In this document: in pieces, positions 7,219-15,183 of the stretch
Position numbering within the stretch: the stretch's first letter is position 1
Layout: each line of letters opens with the position of its first letter
Assembly (NCBI GenBank): GCA_035309005.1
Contig: DATGFP010000155.1
Location: forward strand, 1 to 64,000
Length of the DNA: 64,000 nt
Source of the DNA: DATARH01 sp035309005
Lineage (GTDB): Bacteria; Pseudomonadota; Alphaproteobacteria; ATCC43930; CGMCC-115725
Direction: 5' to 3'
The notes under the pieces: model-generated
What the model saw: the letters and a program-made list of their open reading frames with translations, nothing else
What the model was told of the DNA's origin: nothing
Database searches by the model: none
Position numbers and translations under genes: made by a program

Positions 7219-9131
7219 TCCTGGCGACGGCGGGGCATATCGACCACGGCAAGACGGCGCTGGTGCGGGCGCTGACCGGGGTCGACGCCGACCGCCTGCC
7301 GGAGGAAAAGCGCCGCGGCCTGACGATCGACCTCGGCTTCGCCTACACGACCTTGCCCGACGGCACCGAACTCGGCTTTGTCGATGTCCCCGGCCACGAG
7401 CGCTTCCTGCCCAACATGCTGGCGGGAATCCTCTCGATCGACCGCGTGCTGTTGATCGTCGCCGCCGATGACGGGCCGCGACCGCAGACCCTCGAACACC
7501 TCGACATCCTCGAACTGATCGGCGTCGCCGAGGTGACGGGGGTCGTAACCAAGATCGACCGGGTGCCGCCGGAGCGCCTCGAAGCGGTCGAGGCCGAGGT
7601 GGCGGCGCTGCTGGCCGACGCAGGCTTCGCCGACAGCCCGATCTATCCGGTGTCGAGCCTCGCCGGCGACGGCATCGCGGCGCTGGCCGAGCATCTGCGC
7701 GACAGCGCCCGCGCCGCCGCCCTGGCGCGCGCCGCAAAACCCCCTTCCGGCGGTTTCCGCCTGGCGATCGACCGCGCCTTTTCGCTGCCCGGCATCGGCC
7801 TGGTGGTGACTGGCACGGCGGCGGCCGGCGAGGTCGCAATCGGCGACCGCCTCCTGCTCAGCCCGCGCGGCGTCGAATTGCGGGTGCGCGGCGTCCACGC
7901 CCATAACCGCGCCGTCGAGCGCGCCCGCGCCGGCGAACGCTGCGCCCTCAACCTCGCCGGCAGCATCCCCGAGGGCGGCGAGCCGCGCCGCGGCGATTGG
8001 GTCGTCGACCCCGCGCTGCACCACCCGGTCAGCCGGGTCGACCTCGCCGTCACCGTGTCGCGCGCCGCCCCCGGTCCGCTGCGCGACGGGCTGCCGGTGC
8101 ATTTCCACCTTGGCACCGAGGACGCCGTGGCGCGCGTCGCGGTGCTTGGTGCCCGCGCCATCGCGCCGGGCGAGACGGGCTTCGTGCAAATCGATGTCGG
8201 GCGGCCGATCGGCGCGCTCTGGGGCGACCGCGCGATCATCCGCGACCACGGCGCGCTGCATACGCTGGCCGGCGGCCGGGTGCTCGACCCTGGACCGCCG
8301 CGCCGCGGCCGGGCGCGCCCCGAGCGCCTCGCGGCGCTCGCCGCGCTCGCCGCGCCCGATGCCGGCGACGCGCTCGAAAGCCTGATCGCGGCCGCCGGGA
8401 TCGTCGAGCTGGCGCCGTTCGCGCGGGCCCGCAACCTGCCGCTCGGCGAAATCGAGGCGCTTGCCGAACTCGGCGACTCGCACCGCGCCGGCGCCTTCGC
8501 GATCAGCGCCGAAAAGCTGGGAGCGCTGGGCGACGCGATCGCCGCGGCCCTCGCGGAATGGCACCGCGCCCAGCCGGACGCGCTGGGGCCGGCGCGCGGC
8601 GCGCTCCTCGCCCGGCTGCGCGGCCAGGCGCCGACGGCGGCGCTAGACGCCGCGCTCGGCCTATTGGTTGAGGCCGCGCGCGTGGTGCGCGACGGCGCGG
8701 TGTTGCGGCTGCCGAGCCACGCGCCGCGGCTCAACCGCGACGACGAGCGGCTGTGGGAGCGGGTGCGGCCGCTCCTCGAAAAGGGCGATTTGCGGCCGCC
8801 CCGGGTGCGCGAGCTGGCCGCCGAGCTCGGGCTCGAACCGGAGCCGATGGCGCGCTTTCTGAAGCGGGTCGAGCGTTTCGGCCGGGTCGCGCCGGTCGCC
8901 CCCAACCGCTTCTTCCTGCCTGCTTCGGTCGCCCGCCTCGCCGACCTCGCGGCCGACCTCGCCGCACAGTCACCGGAACGCACTTTCTCCGCAGCCCTCT
9001 TCAAGGACCGCTCCGGCATCGGCCGCAACCTGACGATCGAGGTCCTCGAATACCTCGACAAGATCGGCCTCACCCGGCGGGTCGGCGAAGCCCGCATCGT
9101 CGTGCGCAGCGCCGCCGAGCTCTTCGGCTAA
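7215..9131 (+). CDS. selB: Selenocysteine-specific translation elongation factor
   Basis: A 638-residue SelB. The N-terminal GTPase has G1 GHIDHGKTALV (residues 7-17), the switch region KRRGLTIDLGF, G3 DVPGHERF and G4 TKID. EF-Tu-like domains 2 and 3 follow, and the C-terminal third contains winged-helix repeats (for example the PPRVRELAAELGLEP and ALFKDRSGIGRNLTIEVLEYL regions) that recognise the SECIS hairpin of selenoprotein mRNAs. Length is normal for the family. It starts at the ATG overlapping the selA stop. A functional SelB implies a tRNA-Sec gene and at least one selenoprotein elsewhere in the genome; neither was seen in this window. Confidence 0.96.
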   Translation: MILATAGHIDHGKTALVRALTGVDADRLPEEKRRGLTIDLGFAYTTLPDGTELGFVDVPGHERFLPNMLAGILSIDRVLLIVAADDGPRPQTLEHLDILELIGVAEVTGVVTKIDRVPPERLEAVEAEVAALLADAGFADSPIYPVSSLAGDGIAALAEHLRDSARAAALARAAKPPSGGFRLAIDRAFSLPGIGLVVTGTAAAGEVAIGDRLLLSPRGVELRVRGVHAHNRAVERARAGERCALNLAGSIPEGGEPRRGDWVVDPALHHPVSRVDLAVTVSRAAPGPLRDGLPVHFHLGTEDAVARVAVLGARAIAPGETGFVQIDVGRPIGALWGDRAIIRDHGALHTLAGGRVLDPGPPRRGRARPERLAALAALAAPDAGDALESLIAAAGIVELAPFARARNLPLGEIEALAELGDSHRAGAFAISAEKLGALGDAIAAALAEWHRAQPDALGPARGALLARLRGQAPTAALDAALGLLVEAARVVRDGAVLRLPSHAPRLNRDDERLWERVRPLLEKGDLRPPRVRELAAELGLEPEPMARFLKRVERFGRVAPVAPNRFFLPASVARLADLAADLAAQSPERTFSAALFKDRSGIGRNLTIEVLEYLDKIGLTRRVGEARIVVRSAAELFG

Positions 9132-9136
9132 GCCCG

Positions 9137-9166
9137 TTGCCGCAACGCTTTGCGGCGCGTTACAAT
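9137..9166 (+). promoter_or_regulatory. Candidate sigma-70 promoter for the flavin hydroxylase gene
   Basis: TTGCCG at 9137-9142 and TACAAT at 9161-9166 are separated by 18 bases, with the gene start 26 bases beyond the -10. The selB stop lies immediately upstream, so this would be the first promoter of the catabolic-looking region. Confidence 0.45.
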
Positions 9167-9191
9167 CGCTGAGAGCGAGGGATATGCCGCA

Positions 9192-10403
9192 ATGACCACC
9201 GCCGCGATCCGCCACCTCGTCGTGCCCACCCCGGACGAATTGATCGCGCGCGCCAAGGCGATGGTCCCCGAGATCCGCGCGCTGGCCGAGGAAACCGAGC
9301 GCAACCGCGGCCTCGCCCCGCACATTGTCGCCAAGATTCGGGCCGCCGAGTTGCTGCGCACCTGCCGGCCGAAGGAATTCGGCGGCTTTGAATATGACGG
9401 CGAGACCGCGCTCAGGATCGCGCTGACGATCTCGGCGGCCTGCGCCTCGACCGGCTGGACGGTCAACGGCGCGGTCTCCAACGGGCTCTCGCTGGCGCAT
9501 TGGCCGATCGCGGCGCAGCGCGAAGTGTGGGCCGGCGACACCGACCCCTTCACCTTCGCCTGCTTCGCGCCGACCGGCACCGCGGTCCCGGCGCCCGGCG
9601 GCTATCGGCTCAGTGGCCGCTGGTCGTTCGCCAGCGGTTGCGACATCTCGGCCTGGGGCAAGCTCGGCGCGATGATCAAGCCGCCGGGCGCCGAGCCGCC
9701 TTACGACGGAGCCTTCTTCCTCTTGCCGGTCGAGGATTGCAAGATCATCGACAACTGGTTCGTCTGCGGCCTTTCGGGCACCGGCAGCAAGGACATCGCG
9801 GTCGAGGATCTGTTCATCCCGCAGCACCGGGTCTTGCGCTTTTCCGAGACGCGGTCCGGCACCTCACCCGGCGCGCGCCACCACGACAACCCGATCTACC
9901 GCATCCCGTTATTGATGCTCGGCGCCTCGATGCTGGCCTCGACCGCGATCGGCGCCGCGAAGGGCGCGCTCGACGCCTTTCTGGAGATGACGAGCGGGCG
10001 CACGACGCGCGGCGCGCTGGCCGGCGGCGGGCTGCGCATGGTCGAGTTCGCCACCGTGCAGCTGCGCCTCGCCGAGGCGGCGGCCTCGGTCGAGGCGGCC
10101 GAATTGATCCTCCTCACCGATATGCGGGGCGCGATGGAAAAGCTGCGCCGCGGCGATGAGATCACCATCGCCGACCGCATCCGCGCCCGGCGCAACCAGG
10201 CCTATGCAACGCGGCTCGCGGTGCAGGCGGTCGAAGCGCTCAACGCCTCGACCGGCGGCTACGGGCTGCATCTCGAAAACCCGGTGCAGCGCGCCTGGCG
10301 CGACGCCAATGCCGTCGCCCGCCACGTCAGCCTTAACTGGGACGCGGTCGGCACGATGTACGGCCAGCACGCCTTCGGCCTCGAGCCGAAGGGTCAGTAT
10401 TGA
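9192..10403 (+). CDS. Acyl-CoA-dehydrogenase-fold flavin hydroxylase (HsaA/HpaH-like)
   Basis: A 403-residue protein of the acyl-CoA dehydrogenase superfamily, in the branch used by two-component FMNH2/FADH2-dependent monooxygenases that hydroxylate aromatic rings. Features include an all-helical N-terminal domain (ETERNRGLAPHIVAKIRAAE), the beta-domain flavin contact WSFASGCDISAWG (about residues 141-153), the family motif LSGTGSKDIAVEDLFIP, and a C-terminal helical bundle. True acyl-CoA dehydrogenases carry a catalytic Glu context that I do not see. The start ATG at 9192 follows a GAGG ribosome site. The next gene is a LigB-type ring-cleavage dioxygenase, which supports an aromatic substrate. 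No flavin reductase partner is adjacent. A paralogue lies at 59460. Confidence 0.8.
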   Translation: MTTAAIRHLVVPTPDELIARAKAMVPEIRALAEETERNRGLAPHIVAKIRAAELLRTCRPKEFGGFEYDGETALRIALTISAACASTGWTVNGAVSNGLSLAHWPIAAQREVWAGDTDPFTFACFAPTGTAVPAPGGYRLSGRWSFASGCDISAWGKLGAMIKPPGAEPPYDGAFFLLPVEDCKIIDNWFVCGLSGTGSKDIAVEDLFIPQHRVLRFSETRSGTSPGARHHDNPIYRIPLLMLGASMLASTAIGAAKGALDAFLEMTSGRTTRGALAGGGLRMVEFATVQLRLAEAAASVEAAELILLTDMRGAMEKLRRGDEITIADRIRARRNQAYATRLAVQAVEALNASTGGYGLHLENPVQRAWRDANAVARHVSLNWDAVGTMYGQHAFGLEPKGQY

Positions 10404-10422
10404 TGGCGAATAACCTTCGTTC

Positions 10423-10500
10423 CGTCATGCCCGCCCAAGCGGGCATCCAGGGCAAGCGACCTGCCGCCGGCCCTGGACTCCCGCTTTCGCGGGAGTGACG
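10423..10500. repeat. Palindromic intergenic repeat, family A
   Basis: CGTCATGCCCGC and GCGGGCATCCAGGG form one hairpin, and CCCTGGACTCCCGC with GCGGGAGTGACG form the mirrored one. The ends CGTCA and TGACG are inverted. It sits between two genes that otherwise look like an operon and could stop or process the transcript. Confidence 0.9.
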
Positions 10501-10529
10501 GAATTGCTTTAGCGAACAGGAGGAAAGAG

Positions 10530-11597
10530 ATGGCGGAAATTCTCGGGCTTGGCTGCACCCACTGGCCGACCTTGTGCGGCCACAACGAGACGCTGACCGG
10601 CGTCTTCAAGCGGGTGCTGAGCGCCCCCAATGTCGATCCGGCTTACAAGGATCCGCGCAACTGGCCGAAGGAATTGATGGAGGAGCTCGGCAACGATGAC
10701 GGGCTTTCGGCCGCCAATCGCTGCGGCGAGCGCTTCGGCAACGATTTCCGCGCGATCCGCAAGATCCTCGACGATTTCAATCCGGATTTCGTGCTTGTCT
10801 GGGGCGACGACCAATACGAGAACTTCAAGGAAGACATCGTCCCGCCGTTCTGCGTCCTCGGCTACGACCCCGAGATCAACTTGCAGCCCTGGCAAAATGG
10901 AAACGGCGGCAAGCCCAACCGCTGGGACGAGCCGGGCGACTGGACATTGCGCATGAAGGGCCATCGCGAGGCCGCGAAATACCTCGCCACCGGCCTCATC
11001 GAGAAGGGCATCGACCTCGCCTACGCCTATAAGCCGCTGCACCACCCGATGGCGCACGCCTTCACCAACACCTTCCTCTACCTCGACTGGGACCGGCAGG
11101 GCTTCCCCTATCCGGTGATCCCGTTCGCGATCAACTGCTATGGGCGCAACCTGATCCAGGCGCATGGCGGATTGGGCCACCTGTTCGCGCCGCCGCCGCC
11201 GGAGGGCGAGGCCGGCGACCCGCCGTCGCCGCAACCGTGGCGCTGCATGGATGTCGGCGCCGCGGTGGCCGAGGTGCTGGCAGCCTCGCCCTACCGGGTG
11301 GCGCTGGTCGCCTCCTCCTCGTGGTCGCACTGCTTCCTCAGCCCGAAAAACGGCTATCTGTGGCCCGACCACGAGGGCGACCGCATCCTGTTCGACGCGG
11401 TCAGCCGTGCCGATTACGCCACTTGGCGCAAGCGCTCGCTCGCCGACATGGAATTTTCCGGGCAGCACGAGATGCTGAACTGGATGGCGCTGATCGGCGC
11501 GATGGAAGCGCTCGACAGGAAGAAGCCGGTGATCCAGGACTACATGGAGACCTACATCCTCGCGTCCGACAAATGCTTCCTGTCATTCCCGGCCTAG
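10530..11597 (+). CDS. Class III extradiol (LigB-superfamily) ring-cleavage dioxygenase
   Basis: A 355-residue protein of the LigB/MEMO fold, in which a non-haem Fe(II) held by two His and a Glu opens catecholic rings with O2. Visible hallmarks are the N-terminal GCTHWPTLCGHN with an early metal-type His, the conserved Asp-rich DFVLVWGDDQYE, the PMAHAFTNTFLYLDW segment, VIPFAINCYGRN and the late VASSSWSHCFL with another His. Start ATG at 10530 has an AGGAGGAAAG ribosome site. The upstream flavin hydroxylase could supply the dihydroxylated substrate. Which ring is cleaved is not evident, and a non-cleaving role cannot be excluded. Confidence 0.82.
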   Translation: MAEILGLGCTHWPTLCGHNETLTGVFKRVLSAPNVDPAYKDPRNWPKELMEELGNDDGLSAANRCGERFGNDFRAIRKILDDFNPDFVLVWGDDQYENFKEDIVPPFCVLGYDPEINLQPWQNGNGGKPNRWDEPGDWTLRMKGHREAAKYLATGLIEKGIDLAYAYKPLHHPMAHAFTNTFLYLDWDRQGFPYPVIPFAINCYGRNLIQAHGGLGHLFAPPPPEGEAGDPPSPQPWRCMDVGAAVAEVLAASPYRVALVASSSWSHCFLSPKNGYLWPDHEGDRILFDAVSRADYATWRKRSLADMEFSGQHEMLNWMALIGAMEALDRKKPVIQDYMETYILASDKCFLSFPA

Positions 11598-11616
11598 CGC
11601 CGCTGTTGCCGCATCG

Positions 11617-11690
11617 CCCCTCACCCTCCCACCGCTTCGCGGCGGGTCCCTCCCTCTCCCCGCTTGCGGGGAGAGGGCTGGGGTGAGGGG
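11617..11690. repeat. Palindromic intergenic repeat, family D
   Basis: An element bounded by CCCCTCACCC and GGGTGAGGGG, with internal hairpins CCCGC-TTGC-GGGG and CCGC-TTCG-CGG. A related, split element is at 32205-32341. The right end continues in frame with the molybdenum-hydroxylase gene and could mislead gene-start prediction. Confidence 0.85.
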
Positions 11691-11711
11691 CATTTCGGCG
11701 CCGGGACCATA

Positions 11712-14060
11712 ATGGACGGGGGACCTGCGGGCACCGGGATCGGGCAGCCGGTGCGGCGGCGGGAGGATCTGCGCCTTCTGACCGGTCACGGGCGCTACAG
11801 CGACGACGCCAACCTGCCCGGCCAGGCCTATGCCGTGATGGTGCGCTCGCCGCACGCGCACGCCGTGATCCGCGGCATCGACACCGCGGCAGCCGGCGCC
11901 ATGCCGGGCGTGCTCGCCATCCTGACCGCCGAGGATGTGCGGCGCGACGGGCTCAACCCGCTGCCCAACGTCGCCAACAGCCACCCGGCCGACATCAGCA
12001 TCGAGAACAAGGACGGCTCGCCGGTCGTGCGGCCGCTGCAGACCGCGATCATCGGCCCGGAGGTCTGCCATGTCGGCGAGATCGTCGCTGCTGTCATCGC
12101 CGAAACCCCGGCGCTGGCGAAGGATGCGGCCGAGCTTGTCGCGGTCGATTACGAGGTGCTGCCGGCGGTCAGCCACAGCCTCCTCGCCGCCGCGCCGGGG
12201 GCGCCGCGGGCGCGGCGGGATAGCGCCAATATCATCCTCGACGGCGAGGTCGGCGACGCGGCGGCGACCGCCGCCGCCTTCGCCCGGGCCGCGCATGTCG
12301 TGCGCTTCGACACCTGGGTGCAGCGCGTCGCCGGGGTGCCGATGGAGCCGCGCGCCGCAATCGGCGAATACGACCGCGCGAGCGGCCGCTACACCTTGCA
12401 TGCCGGCGCCGGCGGTGCGGTCAGCCCGCGGCGCGACCTGGCGATGGTGTTGGGCGTGCCGGTCGAAGAGGCGCGCGTCGTGATGCACGATGTCGGCGGC
12501 AATTTCGGCACGCGCGGCGGCTTCAACCCCGAGTTCGCGATCGTGACCTGGGCGGCGCGCCGCGTCGGCCGGCCGGTCAAATGGACCGGCGACCGCAGCG
12601 AATATTTTTCCTCCGACCACCAGGCGCGCGACCTTGCGGTCACCGCCGAACTGGCGCTCGACGCGGCGGGGAAATTCCTCGCGATGCGCGGCTCGAACCT
12701 CGTCAACCAGGGCGCCTACGCCCTCGCCTTCGGCTCCCTCAACAAGGGGGTCGAGATCATGTCGAGCATCTACCACGTGCCGGCGGTGCATTTTCGCGCC
12801 CGCGCCGCCTTGACCAACACCGCGCCGACCCGGCCCTACCGCAGCTCCGGCCGCCCCGAGGTCATGTTCGTCATGGAGCGCCTCATCGACCTGGCGGCGC
12901 GGCAGACCGGGATCGAGCGCATCGAATTGCGCCGGCGCAACCTGATCCCCGAACAGATGATGCCCTACACCAACCCGTTCGGCATGGTCTACGACAGCGG
13001 CCACTACCACGAAGTGATGGAACGGGTGCTGGCGCTGGCCGATTGGTCGGGGCTGCCGCAGCGCCGCGCCGCGGCGCGCGGGCGCGGCAAATACCGCGGC
13101 ATCGGCGTCGCCAATTACGTCGACACCGCGACCGGCGCGCCGCGCGAGAAGGCCGAGGTGACGGTGCTGCCGGAGGGTACGGTCGAGGTGGTCATCGGCA
13201 CCGTGTCGCAAGGCCAGGGCCATGAAACCAGCTTCGCCCAGCTGGTCACCGAATGGCTCGGCGTGCCGTTGGACAGCGTGCGCCTCGTCACCGGCGACAC
13301 CGACCGCGTCTCGGTCGGCGGCGGGGCGCATTCGGGGCGCGCGCTCAGGCTCGGCAGCATCGTCATGCTGAACGCCTCGAACATCATCATCGAGAAGGGC
13401 ACCCGCATCGCCAGCCACCTCTTGGAAGCCGCGGCCGCCGACCTCGAATTCACCGCCGGCCAGTTCCGCGTCAAGGGCACCGACCGGGCGGTCGGCATCT
13501 TCGAGGTGGCGCGCGCCGCTCTCGACCGCGCCGACCTGCCCGAGGATCTGCGCGGCAAGCTCGGCGCCGAGAGCGACGAGACCGTCAACCTCGCCGCCTT
13601 CCCCTATGGCTGCCACGTCTGCGAAGTCGAGGTCGACCCGGAGACCGGCGCCGTCGAGATCGTGCGCTACACCGCGGTCGACGATTGCGGCCGCGCGGTC
13701 AACCCGATGATCGTGCACGGCCAGGTGCATGGCGGCATCGTCCAGGGCGTCGGGCAGGCGATGGGCGAAGAAATCGTGTATGATCGCACCAGCGGGCAGC
13801 TCCTGACGGGCTCCTTCATGGACTACACGATGCCGCGCGCCGACACCTTGCCGTTCTTTACGACCGAACTCTCCGAAGTGCCGAGCCCGACGCATCCCCT
13901 GGGCATCCGCCCGGCCGGCGAGGGTGGCACGACCCCGGCACTGGGCGTCGTCATCAACGCCATCGTCGACGCGCTGGCGGATTTCGGGGTCACCCATGTC
14001 GAAATGCCGGCAATGCCGGAACGGGTATGGCGCGCGATCCGGGATGCCCGGGCACCATAG
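11712..14060 (+). CDS. Xanthine-dehydrogenase-family molybdopterin-binding large subunit (CoxL-like)
   Basis: A 782-residue molybdenum-cofactor subunit. The N-terminal half opens with the family pattern GIGQPVRRREDLRLLTGHGR, followed by the a/b hammerhead domain. Pterin-binding stretches include GGNFGTRGGFNPEF and PYRSSGRPEVMFVMERLIDL, SQGQGHETSFAQ and VSVGGGAHSGR. The catalytic Glu lies in PAGEGGTTPALGV near the C-terminus. The active-site loop PYRSSGR lacks the Cys of true CO dehydrogenase (AYRCSFR), so CO oxidation is unlikely. Start ATG 11712 matches the family N-terminus; an upstream in-frame start would encode repeat DNA. The FAD and [2Fe-2S] subunits that normally accompany it are absent nearby, so electron partners must be encoded elsewhere. 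Confidence 0.88.
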   Translation: MDGGPAGTGIGQPVRRREDLRLLTGHGRYSDDANLPGQAYAVMVRSPHAHAVIRGIDTAAAGAMPGVLAILTAEDVRRDGLNPLPNVANSHPADISIENKDGSPVVRPLQTAIIGPEVCHVGEIVAAVIAETPALAKDAAELVAVDYEVLPAVSHSLLAAAPGAPRARRDSANIILDGEVGDAAATAAAFARAAHVVRFDTWVQRVAGVPMEPRAAIGEYDRASGRYTLHAGAGGAVSPRRDLAMVLGVPVEEARVVMHDVGGNFGTRGGFNPEFAIVTWAARRVGRPVKWTGDRSEYFSSDHQARDLAVTAELALDAAGKFLAMRGSNLVNQGAYALAFGSLNKGVEIMSSIYHVPAVHFRARAALTNTAPTRPYRSSGRPEVMFVMERLIDLAARQTGIERIELRRRNLIPEQMMPYTNPFGMVYDSGHYHEVMERVLALADWSGLPQRRAAARGRGKYRGIGVANYVDTATGAPREKAEVTVLPEGTVEVVIGTVSQGQGHETSFAQLVTEWLGVPLDSVRLVTGDTDRVSVGGGAHSGRALRLGSIVMLNASNIIIEKGTRIASHLLEAAAADLEFTAGQFRVKGTDRAVGIFEVARAALDRADLPEDLRGKLGAESDETVNLAAFPYGCHVCEVEVDPETGAVEIVRYTAVDDCGRAVNPMIVHGQVHGGIVQGVGQAMGEEIVYDRTSGQLLTGSFMDYTMPRADTLPFFTTELSEVPSPTHPLGIRPAGEGGTTPALGVVINAIVDALADFGVTHVEMPAMPERVWRAIRDARAP

Positions 14061-14064
14061 CGCT

Positions 14065-14151
14065 CGTCATTGCGAGGAGCATCGCGACGAAGCAATCCAG
14101 AGCCGTCCGCGCTCTGCCGACCGGGATTGCTTCGCTGCGCTCGCAATGACG
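14065..14151. repeat. Palindromic intergenic repeat, family B
   Basis: An element bounded by CGTCATTGCGAGGAGC and GCTGCGCTCGCAATGACG, with the inner inverted halves GAAGCAATC and GATTGCTTC. Copies occur at 24218-24303 and, internally deleted, at 29341-29391. Confidence 0.9.
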
Positions 14152-14206
14152 GCGATTAGGTGGTTAAATTGCCGCAGTCTCATCTGGGCACCGGGGAGAT
14201 ACCACC

Positions 14207-14617
14207 ATGGCACGCATCAGGCATATCGCGTTGACGACGAAGGAGCCGGCGAAGGTCGCCGAGTTCTATAAATCGGCCTTCGGGCTCAAGGAATTGCGGC
14301 GCAGCCCGAATGGCGCCGTCTTCCTGTCGGACGGCCACATCAACTTGGCGATCCTCAATACCAAGGGCGAAGAGTCGCTCGACATGGGGGCGCACGGCGC
14401 GCACTTCACCGGCATCCACCATTTCGGCTTCGAGGTCGACGACCTCGACGCGGCCTGCGACAAGCTCGAGGGCGCGAAGGGGCGGCGCCTCTCGGCGAAA
14501 GATGGCGTCGACGCCGCGATGGCGGGCGGCGGGCATGCCAATTTCGAGATGAAATGGTCGGGCCCCGACGGCGTCGTGATCGACATCTCGCACACCGGCT
14601 GGGAAGGCACCGAGTGA
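14207..14617 (+). CDS. VOC-superfamily protein, first of a tandem pair
   Basis: A 136-residue single-domain VOC protein. It begins MARIRHIALTTKEPAKVAEF, with the first-strand His, and carries HFTGIHHFGFEVDDLD in the centre and SGPDGVVIDISHTGWEG at the end. VOC enzymes usually coordinate a metal through His and Glu/Gln in these strands; in this copy the C-terminal acidic ligand is replaced by Asp (VIDISH), so catalytic status is uncertain. A GGGGAGA ribosome site precedes the start. The next gene is a close duplicate with roughly three quarters identical residues by eye, 19 bases downstream. Confidence 0.85.
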   Translation: MARIRHIALTTKEPAKVAEFYKSAFGLKELRRSPNGAVFLSDGHINLAILNTKGEESLDMGAHGAHFTGIHHFGFEVDDLDAACDKLEGAKGRRLSAKDGVDAAMAGGGHANFEMKWSGPDGVVIDISHTGWEGTE

Positions 14618-14636
14618 GCGAACCGGAGGAATGACC

Positions 14637-15119
14637 ATGGCGCGCATCAAGCATATCGCGTTGACGACGAAAGAGCCGGCCAAGGTCGCCGAGTTCTACA
14701 AGGCGGCCTTCGGCCTCAAGGAATTGCGGCGCAGCCCGAACGGCGCGGTGTTCCTGACCGATGGCTACATCCACGTCGCAATCCTCAACACCAAGGGCGA
14801 GGCGGCGCCCGACATGGGCGCGCACGGCCCGCACTTCACCGGCATCCATCATTTCGGCTTTGAGGTCGACGATCTGGGCGAGGCCGGCCGCAAGATCGAG
14901 GACGCGCACGGCCAGCGGCTGACCGCGAAAGAGGTCAGCGACGCCGAAATGCGGGACGGCGTGCACAGCAATTTCGAGCAGAAATGGTCGGGCCCCGACG
15001 GCGTCGTCTTTGACGTCTCGCACACCGGCTGGGAAGGCACGCACGAGGAGGCGGCGATAAACTCAAACCGCATTCCCGGCGCAAGCCGGGACCCATTTGT
15101 ACGCGCCCGAGACGGCTGA
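14637..15119 (+). CDS. VOC-superfamily protein, second tandem copy with a repeat-derived tail
   Basis: A 160-residue duplicate of the preceding VOC gene, starting MARIKHIALTTKEPAKVAEF and ending its conserved part at HTGWEGTH. I chose the ATG at 14637 because CGGAGGA is correctly spaced for it; an ATG two codons earlier is too close. After the point where the first copy stops, the frame runs on for about 24 residues (EEAAINSNRIPGASRDPFVR and onward) because a palindromic repeat at 15068-15151 has replaced the original stop region. The tail is therefore unlikely to be functional. The pair may act as a heterodimer or specialise on related substrates. Confidence 0.85.
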   Translation: MARIKHIALTTKEPAKVAEFYKAAFGLKELRRSPNGAVFLTDGYIHVAILNTKGEAAPDMGAHGPHFTGIHHFGFEVDDLGEAGRKIEDAHGQRLTAKEVSDAEMRDGVHSNFEQKWSGPDGVVFDVSHTGWEGTHEEAAINSNRIPGASRDPFVRARDG

Positions 15120-15151
15120 CGGATGGGTCCCGGCTTGCGCCGGGAATGCGG
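15068..15151. repeat. 29-base perfect inverted repeat, family C
   Basis: The arms 15068-15096 and 15123-15151 are exact reverse complements over 29 bases, separated by 26 bases. The left arm and loop encode the last codons of the second VOC gene, and the right arm is noncoding, just before the propeller gene. The element at 35393-35474 has related arms (CCGGGACCCA and CCGGGATGAC type). No T-tract follows, so it is not a standard terminator, but as RNA it would be a very stable hairpin. Confidence 0.95.
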
Positions 15152-15183
15152 AATTTAGGGACGTGAACGGGAGGAGACGGGCG

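Noticed and set aside
9132..9191. Possible tRNA-Sec gene near selB
   Set aside because: The gap is too short, and no long acceptor stem or TCA anticodon loop was found there or in the gap before selD.
11583..13997. An 804-codon open frame opposite the molybdenum-hydroxylase gene
   Set aside because: It is antisense to a clear CoxL-like gene and reads as low-complexity Arg/His/Gly sequence; third-position GC bias explains the missing stops.
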